NCBI RefSeq assembly: GCF_013426895.1
Contig: NZ_AP023175.1
Coordinates: forward strand, 868,001-932,000
DNA from: Paraburkholderia largidicola
Lineage (GTDB): Bacteria > Pseudomonadota > Gammaproteobacteria > Burkholderiales > Burkholderiaceae
Reading direction: 5' to 3'
DNA length: 64,000 nucleotides
The notes beneath the pieces were generated by a model. The model did no database searches. It had not been told where the DNA came from and saw only the letters and a list, made by a program, of their open reading frames with translations. Numbering within the stretch: the stretch's first letter is position 1; every line of letters begins with the position of its first letter. The position numbers and the translations under genes are program-made. Positions 8,303 through 15,457 of the stretch are shown here, piece after piece.

Positions 8303-9304
8303 ATGGAAACGATGCTGCGATCAGTGGCGATGGGCGGCTATTTCGATGTGACGCGGCGGCTCGGACTGAACCCGTTCGAGCTCGTGCAGCAGGTCGGGAT
8401 CGATGCGGCAGCGCTGGCCAATCCGGAAGATCGCGTTCCCGCCGCCGCCTGCTGCCGGCTTGTCGAACTGACGGCCGAAAAGGCGTCATGTCCGACCTTC
8501 GCGCTGCAAATGGCGGAAACCCGCCAGAAGTTCGGGACGGGCGTGGTCAATGTTCTGCTCGCCCACAAACGCACATTGCGCGAGGTGTTGCTCGCCGCAG
8601 CCGAATACCGTCATCTGCTCAACGAAGCGCTGGCGGTCTACGTCGAAAACGCGGGCGACACGGTCACCATCCGGGAGGAACTCGTCGTCGAACCGGGCAC
8701 CCCGACCCGACAGTCGATCGAACTGGCCGTCGGCGTCCTCGCGCGCCACGCCAGCGCCCTGCTCGGCGACCACTGGAAACCGCGCACCGTCCACTTTGCT
8801 CACGCCGCGCCCGCTGACCTGACGTTTCATCGACGGTTCTTCGGCTGCTCGCTGCAGTTTGGGAGCGACTTCAACGGCTTCGTCTGCGCGGCGGCCGATC
8901 TCGACTACCCGAATCCTGCCGCCGATCCCGAACTGGTGCGATACGCCGAAAGCCTCGCCACGCCACTGAATGCCGCGAGTACCGACTCCACTGCACTCGA
9001 AGCGCGCAAGGCGATCTACCTGCTGCTGCCGCTCGAACAGGCCACGGTCGAGCTGGTTGCGCGGCATCTGCATCTGAGCGTACGTACCATGCAGCGCCAG
9101 CTCGAATCGGCGGACACCAGCTTCTCGACGCTGGTCGAGGAGGTCCGGCGCGAACTGGCCGTGCGCTATATGAGCAATCCGCGTTATCCCGTCGGCCGGG
9201 TCGCGGTGTTGCTGGGCTACTCGCAACAGGGATCGTTCACGAAGTGGTTCACTTCGCAGTTTCGTATGACGCCGCGCGACTGGCGCAACAGCCGGTCGAA
9301 ATGA
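8303..9304 (+). CDS. AraC family transcriptional regulator
   Basis: A 333-residue regulator with the N-terminal ligand-sensing domain found in OruR/ArgR-like AraC proteins (FELVQQVGIDAAAL, then SCPTFALQMAETR) and a C-terminal AraC double helix-turn-helix (ATVELVARHLHLSVRTMQR; then VAVLLGYSQQGSFTKWF and MTPRDWR). It is divergent from the catabolic operon at 8095-1004 and is its obvious candidate activator, presumably responding to the pathway substrate or an intermediate. ATG 8303 begins the conserved domain; the upstream ribosome site (GGGGAT) is modest. Confidence 0.92.
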   Translation: METMLRSVAMGGYFDVTRRLGLNPFELVQQVGIDAAALANPEDRVPAAACCRLVELTAEKASCPTFALQMAETRQKFGTGVVNVLLAHKRTLREVLLAAAEYRHLLNEALAVYVENAGDTVTIREELVVEPGTPTRQSIELAVGVLARHASALLGDHWKPRTVHFAHAAPADLTFHRRFFGCSLQFGSDFNGFVCAAADLDYPNPAADPELVRYAESLATPLNAASTDSTALEARKAIYLLLPLEQATVELVARHLHLSVRTMQRQLESADTSFSTLVEEVRRELAVRYMSNPRYPVGRVAVLLGYSQQGSFTKWFTSQFRMTPRDWRNSRSK

Positions 9305-9582
9305 CGATTCGGCTGGCGCGGTCATCCCCCACGCCGCTTTTCCCCTGAAGCATCGATTTCGACGCACTGGCGCACGCCAGCGCGCGAAGCTCCCGCTTTG
9401 CCGCGATGGCCGGCATGGCCTGCTTTGTCACTGCAACGGCAGATTTGGACACCGGCATCGACCGACCCTGACAGTACGATGTCAGGCACGACATACCGCT
9501 CGGACTCACTGGCCGATGCAACTCCATGACGTGGCAAGACACGATGAAGGTGGGGTATGCACGCCGGCAACTGGAAAAACGC

Positions 9583-10053
9583 ATGAACGAACTGAACGGT
9601 TTCGACTACGAAGACCTGCAACCTGGCATGCGCGCCAGCTTTGCCAAGACCATCACCGAGGCCGACATTCTGTTGTTCGCTGGTGCGTCGGGGGACATGA
9701 ACGCGGTTCATATCAACGAGCAATTTGCGCAGACGACGCCGTTCAAGGGGCGCATCGCGCACGGCATGCTCACCGCGAGCATCATCTCGGCGACCATCGC
9801 CGGCCGGCTGCCGGGTCCGGGCACCGTGTATCTCGGGCAGAACCTCCGATTCAAAGCCCCCGTTCGCCCAGGCGACACGGTGCATGCAGAAGTGACCATC
9901 AAGGAACTGATCCCGGAGAAACGCCGCGTGGTGATGTCGACGGTCTGCACGGTCGACGGCAAAGTCGTGATCGATGGCGACGCGCTCGTCATGCCGACTT
10001 CGCGCGACAGCGTGGGCAAGACACCCACGGATCTTTCCGTGAATAAAAGGTAA
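9583..10053 (+). CDS. MaoC-like (R)-specific enoyl-CoA hydratase
   Basis: A 156-residue single hot-dog-fold hydratase. The hydratase-2 motif FAGASGDMNAVHINEQF carries the catalytic Asp38 and His43; the usual Pro after Asn is replaced by Ala. It hydrates trans-2-enoyl-CoA to (R)-3-hydroxyacyl-CoA. The PHA synthase gene follows after 15 nt, so it probably plays the PhaJ role, feeding beta-oxidation intermediates into polyester synthesis. I chose ATG 9583, where homology begins; the frame is open to ATG 9526 and that start cannot be excluded since neither has a strong ribosome site. Confidence 0.85.
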   Translation: MNELNGFDYEDLQPGMRASFAKTITEADILLFAGASGDMNAVHINEQFAQTTPFKGRIAHGMLTASIISATIAGRLPGPGTVYLGQNLRFKAPVRPGDTVHAEVTIKELIPEKRRVVMSTVCTVDGKVVIDGDALVMPTSRDSVGKTPTDLSVNKR

Positions 10054-10068
10054 TGGCCGGGATTCGAT

Positions 10069-11811
10069 ATGAAGATGTTATTTAGCATGCCAGACGAGTT
10101 CGCTACAGGCTTGCTCGCGTCCAGCTTCAATTTCTGGCGAGGACTGCCGCTTACCAACCGTCCCGACATGACCGTAACGGACGCCGAAGGTAACGAGATT
10201 CATCCCGTCGAGTCCGGCGCGCCGAGCATCATGATGCGTGCCCAGACCCGATACTGGCAACAGCAGACAGGGCTTTGGAGCAGCGTCTTGACCCGCGCGC
10301 TCGGCGCACAGCCGGGCACGAATCCGGTTGTGGAGCCTGCGCGTGGCGACCGGCGCTTTCATGGCGAAGAATGGTCCGGAAATGGCTGGTTTGGTTTTTT
10401 GAAGGAAAACTATCTGATCAACGCCCAGATGCTCGAAGACATGACCGAGGCGAGCGCGTTGAACGAGAAGGAAAAGCACAAGCTCCGCTTTTACATGCGG
10501 CAGTTTATCGACCTCGCGAGTCCTGCGAATTTTGCTGCAACGAATCCCGAAGTAATCCGGCGTGCGCTCGAAACCAGCGGCAGCAGTCTGCTGGCGGGCT
10601 TCACGCATCTGCTGGAGGATATGAAGCAAGGCACCATTTCGATCACTGATCAAAGCGCGTTCGAAGTGGGACGCAGCGTCGCCGTGTCCGAAGGGTCGGT
10701 GGTATTCGAGAACGATCTGTTTCAGCTGATCCAGTACGCACCGCTCACGCCAACGGTCGCGGCGCGCCCGCTGGTGATCGTCCCGCCTTGCATCAACAAG
10801 TTCTACATTCTCGACCTGCAGCCTCAGAACTCCTTTGTGCGCTTTGCCACTGAGCAGGGACACACCGTGTTCATGGTGTCATGGCGCAATGCAGACGCGC
10901 AGACGGCTCAAACCAGCTGGGACGACTATCTCGAACATGGCGTGATGAAGGCGATCGACGTCGCGCGCACCATCAGTCGCGCCGATCAGGTCAATGCGTT
11001 GGGCTGGTGCGTCGGCGGTACGATGCTGTCGTCCGCCCTCGCGGTGATGCGCGCCAATGGCGACGAGTCGGTATCCAGTGTGACCTTGTTGACGTCGTTG
11101 CTCGACTTCAGCGAACCGGGCGACCTCGGCGTATTCATCGACGAAGCGGGTGTCGCGATGCGCGAGCAGTCGATCGGCCGCGGTGGACTGTATCCGGGGC
11201 GCGAACTCGGCTTCACCTTCCAGACGCTACGCGCGAACGATCTGATCTGGCCGTACGTCGTGAACAACTATCTGAAAGGCAAGACACCGGCCGCGTTCGA
11301 TCTGCTGTACTGGAACGCGGACACGACGAATCTGCCCGGGCCGATGTATAGCTGGTATCTGCGCAACATGTACCTCGAGAACAATCTGCGCGTGCCAGGC
11401 AAGCTCACGATGTGCGGCACGGCCGTCGATCTCCAGCGCATCGACATGCCCAGCTATCTGCTTGCGACGCAGGAGGATCACATCGTTCCATGGCAATCCG
11501 CGTGGCGCTCGACACAATTGCTGGGCGGTCAGGTCGAATTCGTGCTGGGGGCTAGCGGCCATATCGCTGGCGTCATCAATCCCGCTTCGAAGAACAAGCG
11601 CAGCTACTGGACGAGCGGCGAGTCTGTCAGCGACGCCGATGCATGGCTGGCGTCCGCCGAAGAACAGCCGGGTAGCTGGTGGAACCATTGGATCGTCTGG
11701 CTGAAGCAGCATGCGGGCGAACAGGTGAAAGCGCGCACGCGGCTGGGCAGCACGAAACACCGGCCGATCGAACCGGCGCCTGGCCGGTATGTGAAGGTGC
11801 GGGCGGACTAA
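10069..11811 (+). CDS. phaC: Class I poly(R)-hydroxyalkanoate synthase
   Basis: A 580-residue PHA polymerase. The lipase-like box is GWCVGG with nucleophile Cys314; the catalytic Asp is D470 (QEDHIVPW) and the His is H498 (SGHIAG). Spacing closely follows Ralstonia PhaC (C319, D480, H508). It polymerises (R)-3-hydroxyacyl-CoA on the surface of cytoplasmic granules. The C-terminal part includes NPASKNKRSYW, typical of class I. The phaA/phaB/phaR genes of the main PHB operon are not here, so with the MaoC hydratase upstream this is probably an accessory synthase using fatty-acid-derived monomers (inference). Confidence 0.94.
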   Translation: MKMLFSMPDEFATGLLASSFNFWRGLPLTNRPDMTVTDAEGNEIHPVESGAPSIMMRAQTRYWQQQTGLWSSVLTRALGAQPGTNPVVEPARGDRRFHGEEWSGNGWFGFLKENYLINAQMLEDMTEASALNEKEKHKLRFYMRQFIDLASPANFAATNPEVIRRALETSGSSLLAGFTHLLEDMKQGTISITDQSAFEVGRSVAVSEGSVVFENDLFQLIQYAPLTPTVAARPLVIVPPCINKFYILDLQPQNSFVRFATEQGHTVFMVSWRNADAQTAQTSWDDYLEHGVMKAIDVARTISRADQVNALGWCVGGTMLSSALAVMRANGDESVSSVTLLTSLLDFSEPGDLGVFIDEAGVAMREQSIGRGGLYPGRELGFTFQTLRANDLIWPYVVNNYLKGKTPAAFDLLYWNADTTNLPGPMYSWYLRNMYLENNLRVPGKLTMCGTAVDLQRIDMPSYLLATQEDHIVPWQSAWRSTQLLGGQVEFVLGASGHIAGVINPASKNKRSYWTSGESVSDADAWLASAEEQPGSWWNHWIVWLKQHAGEQVKARTRLGSTKHRPIEPAPGRYVKVRAD

Positions 11812-11816
11812 CGTTC

Positions 11817-11840
11817 GCCTCACTGCCTCACTGCCTCACT
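11817..11840. repeat. Three tandem copies of an 8-bp unit
   Basis: GCCTCACT occurs three times in a row between the PHA synthase stop and the end of the exporter gene. The exporter's TGA stop (11836-11838, minus strand) lies in the copy that its transcript reaches first, so a change in copy number would not alter either protein. Confidence 0.7.
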
Positions 11841-13647
11841 GAGAGTCGACGTGAGCACGCAAGATGTCGCGCTCCACAGGCTTGCCGTGCAGCTCGCCAA
11901 ACTGCAGTGCCGCAAGCTGCGCATACAGCGGCGAACTCTGCAGAAGCTCTGCGTGACGCCCTTGCGCGACGATGCGCCCCTGATCCAGCACAACGATACG
12001 ATCCGCTTGCTGCACGGTAGCGAGCCGATGCGCGATCACGAGCGTCGTACGGTTCAGCGCGGCGTTGTCCAGCGCGGTTTGCACGAGCCGTTCGCTCGCG
12101 GCATCGAGCGCGCTGGTCGCCTCATCGAGCAGCAGGATGGGCGGGTTCTTGAGAATGGCGCGCGCGATCGCAAGGCGCTGACGCTGACCGCCCGACAGCC
12201 GCACTCCGCGCTCCCCCAGGAACGTGTCATAACCTTGCGGCAGTTCCTCGATAAAACCGGCGGCTGCCGCCATCTCAGCGGCGCGCTGCACCTGAGTGAG
12301 CGTTGCGTCGGGCATCCCGTAGCGGATGTTGTCGAGCACGCTCCCCGAAAAGATCACCGATTCCTGCAGCACGACGCCGATCGCCTTGCGCAACGAAGCC
12401 AGCGACACCTGATTCGTCGGCACACCGTTGATCAGGATGTCGCCGGACTGCGGTTCGTAAAAGCGCAAAAGCAGTTGAAACAGTGTTGTCTTGCCCGCGC
12501 CCGACGGCCCGACCAGCGCGACATGCTCGCCCGGTCGCACATCGAGCGAGAAGCCCGACAGCGCAGCGATGCCGGGACGCGACGGATAGGAGAAGCTGAC
12601 ATCCTGGAAACGGATGCCGTCTCCCTGTGCCGGCAGCGGCACCGTCGTCTTGGCCTCTTCCACCGGCGAACGCGCGGCCAGCAGCTGCAGTAGCCGTTCC
12701 GTTGCGCCGGCAGCCCGCTGCAGATCACCCCACACTTCCGCGACGGCTCCCACGGCACCCGCCGTGAACACCGCATACAGGATGAACTGGGACAACTGGC
12801 CCGCAGTCATGTGTCCAGCGAGTACCGCCTGCGCGCCCAGCCACAGCACGAACACCACGGCGGCGAAGACGAACACGATCACCACGGCCGTCAGCGACGC
12901 GCGAGCGCGAATGCGTGTGAGTGCCGTATCGAAGGCCAGTTCTACCGCGCCACCGAAGCGCTTCGCCTCGTAGGCCTCCTGCGTGTACGACTGCACCGTC
13001 GGCATCGCGTTGAGCACTTCACCCGCCAGCGCGCTGGCGTTCGCGATCTTGTCCTGGCTCGCGCGCGAAAGCCGCCGCACGCGCCGTCCGAAGATCACGA
13101 TGGGCGCGACCACCACGACCAGCGTCGCAATGATGTAGCCGGACAGCACCGGGCTCGTCGTGATCAGCATCGCGATGCCGCCGACGGCCAGCAGGACATT
13201 GCGCAGTCCAAGCGACAGGCTCGTGCCGACCACGGTCTGGATCAGTGTGGTGTCGGTGGTGAGCCGCGACAGCACCTCGCCCGTCTGCGTGGTCTCGAAG
13301 TATTGCGGGCTCATCCGCATCACGTGGTCGTAGACGGCACGCCGCAAATCAGCCGTGACGCGTTCGCCGAGCCACGACACCCAATAGAAGCGTAGCGCCG
13401 TCGCAGCGGCGAGGATCAGCGAGACCACGAAGAGCGCGATGAAGTAGCGATCGATATGCGTGCGGTCGCCGCTCGCAAAGCCACGGTCGATCAGGTACTT
13501 GAACGCCACCGGTAACGCCAGCGTCGCGCCCGCCGACGTCAGGAGCGCCAGGAACGCGAGCGCCCAGCGCTTCGCATAAGGACGCAGGAACGGCAGCAGG
13601 GCAAAAAGCGGAGCGACACGTAACGTGCGCGCGGCGGTATCGGGCAT
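11836..13647 (-). CDS. ABCB-type ABC exporter, fused membrane and ATPase domains
   Basis: A 603-residue half-transporter that should work as a homodimer in the inner membrane. About six transmembrane helices occupy residues 25-310. The nucleotide-binding domain follows with Walker A GPSGAGKTT (near 385), signature LSGGQRQR, Walker B ILLLDEATSALD and switch His in VIAHRL. The layout is that of the MsbA/LmrA/BmrA subfamily (lipids, drugs or lipopeptides); the substrate cannot be predicted. It converges on the PHA synthase, and nothing nearby suggests a peptide partner. Confidence 0.93.
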   Translation of the reverse strand: MPDTAARTLRVAPLFALLPFLRPYAKRWALAFLALLTSAGATLALPVAFKYLIDRGFASGDRTHIDRYFIALFVVSLILAAATALRFYWVSWLGERVTADLRRAVYDHVMRMSPQYFETTQTGEVLSRLTTDTTLIQTVVGTSLSLGLRNVLLAVGGIAMLITTSPVLSGYIIATLVVVVAPIVIFGRRVRRLSRASQDKIANASALAGEVLNAMPTVQSYTQEAYEAKRFGGAVELAFDTALTRIRARASLTAVVIVFVFAAVVFVLWLGAQAVLAGHMTAGQLSQFILYAVFTAGAVGAVAEVWGDLQRAAGATERLLQLLAARSPVEEAKTTVPLPAQGDGIRFQDVSFSYPSRPGIAALSGFSLDVRPGEHVALVGPSGAGKTTLFQLLLRFYEPQSGDILINGVPTNQVSLASLRKAIGVVLQESVIFSGSVLDNIRYGMPDATLTQVQRAAEMAAAAGFIEELPQGYDTFLGERGVRLSGGQRQRLAIARAILKNPPILLLDEATSALDAASERLVQTALDNAALNRTTLVIAHRLATVQQADRIVVLDQGRIVAQGRHAELLQSSPLYAQLAALQFGELHGKPVERDILRAHVDSQ

Positions 13648-13740
13648 GGAGATGTCTGGGTGGATGGGCGACAGGGGGATTATGTCAGCCCGTGAACGGG
13701 AACGTCCGCGTGACGGTTCGCCGTCGGTTGATGTTTGTCG

Positions 13741-13986
13741 CTAGAGAAGATTGTCGTCTTCCCTCGTCAGTGCGTCACGGGCATGTTGTCGTTCGAGTCG
13801 CGCGGCGGCGTCCAGCAGATGAACGCCGGCAGGCGTCAGCATCGGACGACGCCATCCGCCAACGCGTGGCTCGAGCGAGATCAGCCGGTAATCCAGCAAG
13901 GTATCGAGTTCGACACGCGCCGTGTCGATCTGATCGGGTGCGCTGCGCACGAGCATCAGCGTGGCCAGTTCGTGTGGACTGAGCAT
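13741..13986 (-). CDS. Small winged-helix-like protein of the ECF sigma operon
   Basis: An 81-residue protein of unknown function. Its sequence, from SPHELATLMLVRSAP through DTLLDYRLISLEP to RPMLTPAGVHLLDAAARL, reads like a compact winged-helix fold (helix, helix, beta wing ending in a TPAG turn, C-terminal helix), but no DNA-binding role is proven. ATG 13986 is 32 nt downstream of the ferredoxin stop, so it is probably the fourth gene of the sigma-factor operon. The open frame extends upstream to 14088 but overlaps the ferredoxin. It might act as a regulator or a redox partner of the ferredoxin (speculation). Confidence 0.65.
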   Translation of the reverse strand: MLSPHELATLMLVRSAPDQIDTARVELDTLLDYRLISLEPRVGGWRRPMLTPAGVHLLDAAARLERQHARDALTREDDNLL

Positions 13987-14018
13987 GGTCGTTGCCTCAC
14001 TTTGATGTAGACGCCCGT

Positions 14019-14315
14019 TCAGCGCATCTTGACGAGCGTGATGGCGTGCTCGGGACACGCCGACACACAATGCCCGCATGCGCGGCACGCGTCTGCACGC
14101 GTCGCGTAGGCGACCTTCATGCCATGCACGCGCAGCTTGAAACGTTGTAATGGACGGAGCGTCTGGTAATCGGCCGCATCGATACGGCGGATATCGAAGA
14201 CGTTTTCAGGGCAGACAACTGCGCAATCTGCCTTGCCTTCGCAACGGGTGAAATCGACCTTGGGGACGATCACGCCGGGCGGCTGTTTGCAGGCCGAAGT
14301 GGCATTGCGTGTCAT
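14019..14315 (-). CDS. Dicluster ferredoxin
   Basis: A 98-residue iron-sulfur protein. The second cluster motif is classical (CRACGHCVSACP, C-x2-C-x2-C-x3-CP). The first is C-x5-C-x3-CP (CEGKADCAVVCP), which lacks one of the usual four cysteines in the standard spacing. Such proteins are annotated as ferredoxin family and may carry a 3Fe or an otherwise ligated 4Fe cluster at this site. The ATG overlaps the stop of the membrane-protein gene by 4 nt (ATGA), showing coupled translation. Being cotranscribed with an ECF sigma factor suggests a redox stress role (inference). Confidence 0.88.
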   Translation of the reverse strand: MTRNATSACKQPPGVIVPKVDFTRCEGKADCAVVCPENVFDIRRIDAADYQTLRPLQRFKLRVHGMKVAYATRADACRACGHCVSACPEHAITLVKMR

Positions 14316-14626
14316 GTGCCTGCTCCTTCGTTCTGGCGGCCAGCCGACGCTGGGTCGTTGCGCAGCCGCTCCCGCTCCTGCTGCGTCATCTGTTGCCAGT
14401 GACGCCATTGCCTCGCTTTGTAGCAACCGCCATGTCCCCGGAATCCACCGAAAAGAATCCGGCAGAGCACGAGCAGACCTATTGCGCGCGGATAGTCGAT
14501 CGCATGCGCATCGATCACGAGGGTCGGGATGATCCAGTTCCATAACCTCATGACGATCCAGCCCATCAGCGCAATGATCAGCACGATCAACAGCGCCTTG
14601 GCGAAAATTTTGCGGCGGAAGTTCAT
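14312..14626 (-). CDS. Small membrane protein associated with the ECF sigma factor
   Basis: A 104-residue protein with two hydrophobic segments: KALLIVLIIALMGWIVMRLW and RAIGLLVLCRILFGGF. These are separated by NWIIPTLVIDAHAIDY and followed by a charged cytoplasmic tail (RQWRHWQQMTQQERERLR). The RLWNWxxP...GLLVLxRILFGGF pattern looks familiar to me as a small membrane-protein type found next to ECF sigma genes in several proteobacteria (from memory). It may be the sensing or anti-sigma component, but it lacks a recognisable zinc anti-sigma motif (HxxxCxxC). A strong ribosome site (AAGGAG) precedes ATG 14626, 15 nt after the sigma gene. Confidence 0.8.
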   Translation of the reverse strand: MNFRRKIFAKALLIVLIIALMGWIVMRLWNWIIPTLVIDAHAIDYPRAIGLLVLCRILFGGFRGHGGCYKARQWRHWQQMTQQERERLRNDPASAGRQNEGAGT

Positions 14627-14641
14627 TGCATTCTCCTTGGT

Positions 14642-15229
14642 TCATATCTCGAAGTCGTCGTAGGACGACCGCAGGCGCTCGCGCAGATGCAGTACCGCGT
14701 AGCGCTTGCGCGCGAGCAGCGTGTTGACGCCGACGCCCGTCGCAGCCGCCATCTCCTTGAAGCTGCGTCCGTCCAGCTCGTGAGCGATGAAGACCTCGCG
14801 CTGGTTCGCGGGCAACTCGTCGAGCGCGGCGCGCAGTGTGTCGAGCAGTACCGCGCGTGCGTAAGCGGCCTCGGGTCCGGCATCGGCGGAGGGCAGTGTC
14901 AGGTCGAGGCGGTATTCGCCGTCAGCGTCTTCGACATCGGCGGCGTGGGCGGCATCGGGCAGTGGCGCTTCCTTCTTCTTGCGGAAGCGATCGATGATCC
15001 GGTTTCTCGCGACGCGGAACAGCCACGCGCCTACCTGCTCAACCGGGTCCGGCAGCCGCCAGGCCTCGACGAGCTCTTCGAAAACGTCCTGAAGGATGTC
15101 CTCGGCTTCGTCCTGATCGATGACGCGGCGGCGGATGAAATTGCGCAGCCTCGGACGCTCGCGGGCGACCGCAGCGGCGATTTCGCGGTCCTGCTCGGTC
15201 ATCGTGCTCGGGGCGTTTGGCGGTTCCAT
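14642..15229 (-). CDS. ECF-type RNA polymerase sigma factor
   Basis: A 195-residue sigma-70 family protein with only regions 2 and 4. Region 2: RRRVIDQDEAEDILQDVFEE and AWLFRVARNRIIDRFRKKK. Region 4: LDELPANQREVFIAHELDG, then FKEMAAATGVGVNTLLARKR as the helix-turn-helix for the -35 element. Between them is an acidic linker of about 45 residues (EDADGEYRLDL), longer than usual. Starts at GTG 15280, ATG 15229 and ATG 15202 are all possible; 15229 is a compromise. It heads a four-gene operon with the membrane protein, ferredoxin and 81-residue protein, and is divergent from the HdeD-fusion gene at 15458. Confidence 0.92.
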   Translation of the reverse strand: MEPPNAPSTMTEQDREIAAAVARERPRLRNFIRRRVIDQDEAEDILQDVFEELVEAWRLPDPVEQVGAWLFRVARNRIIDRFRKKKEAPLPDAAHAADVEDADGEYRLDLTLPSADAGPEAAYARAVLLDTLRAALDELPANQREVFIAHELDGRSFKEMAAATGVGVNTLLARKRYAVLHLRERLRSSYDDFEI

Positions 15230-15457
15230 ACCCGTGATGACGATCCGCGAAGAAGAATATTGTGGCGCGAGTATCGTCACACAAAACAGGCCGTGCAGCA
15301 GGTGCCCTGCATCCTGCCAACGGTTCTCGTCCTCGCCAGAATCGCACTATGATGCGTTGTGTCGCCCGTCCCGCGGCCTAGCCCGAAACGCCCGCGGCAA
15401 GCGCAGTCCAACTGGTCTCCCGGTGTATCAATCGGGAAATGCAGCAAGGATGACATC

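Noticed and set aside
11817..11840. Tandem 8-bp repeat as a phase-variation switch for the exporter
   Set aside because: The exporter stop codon lies in the first copy its ribosome reaches, so copy-number change would not alter the protein.
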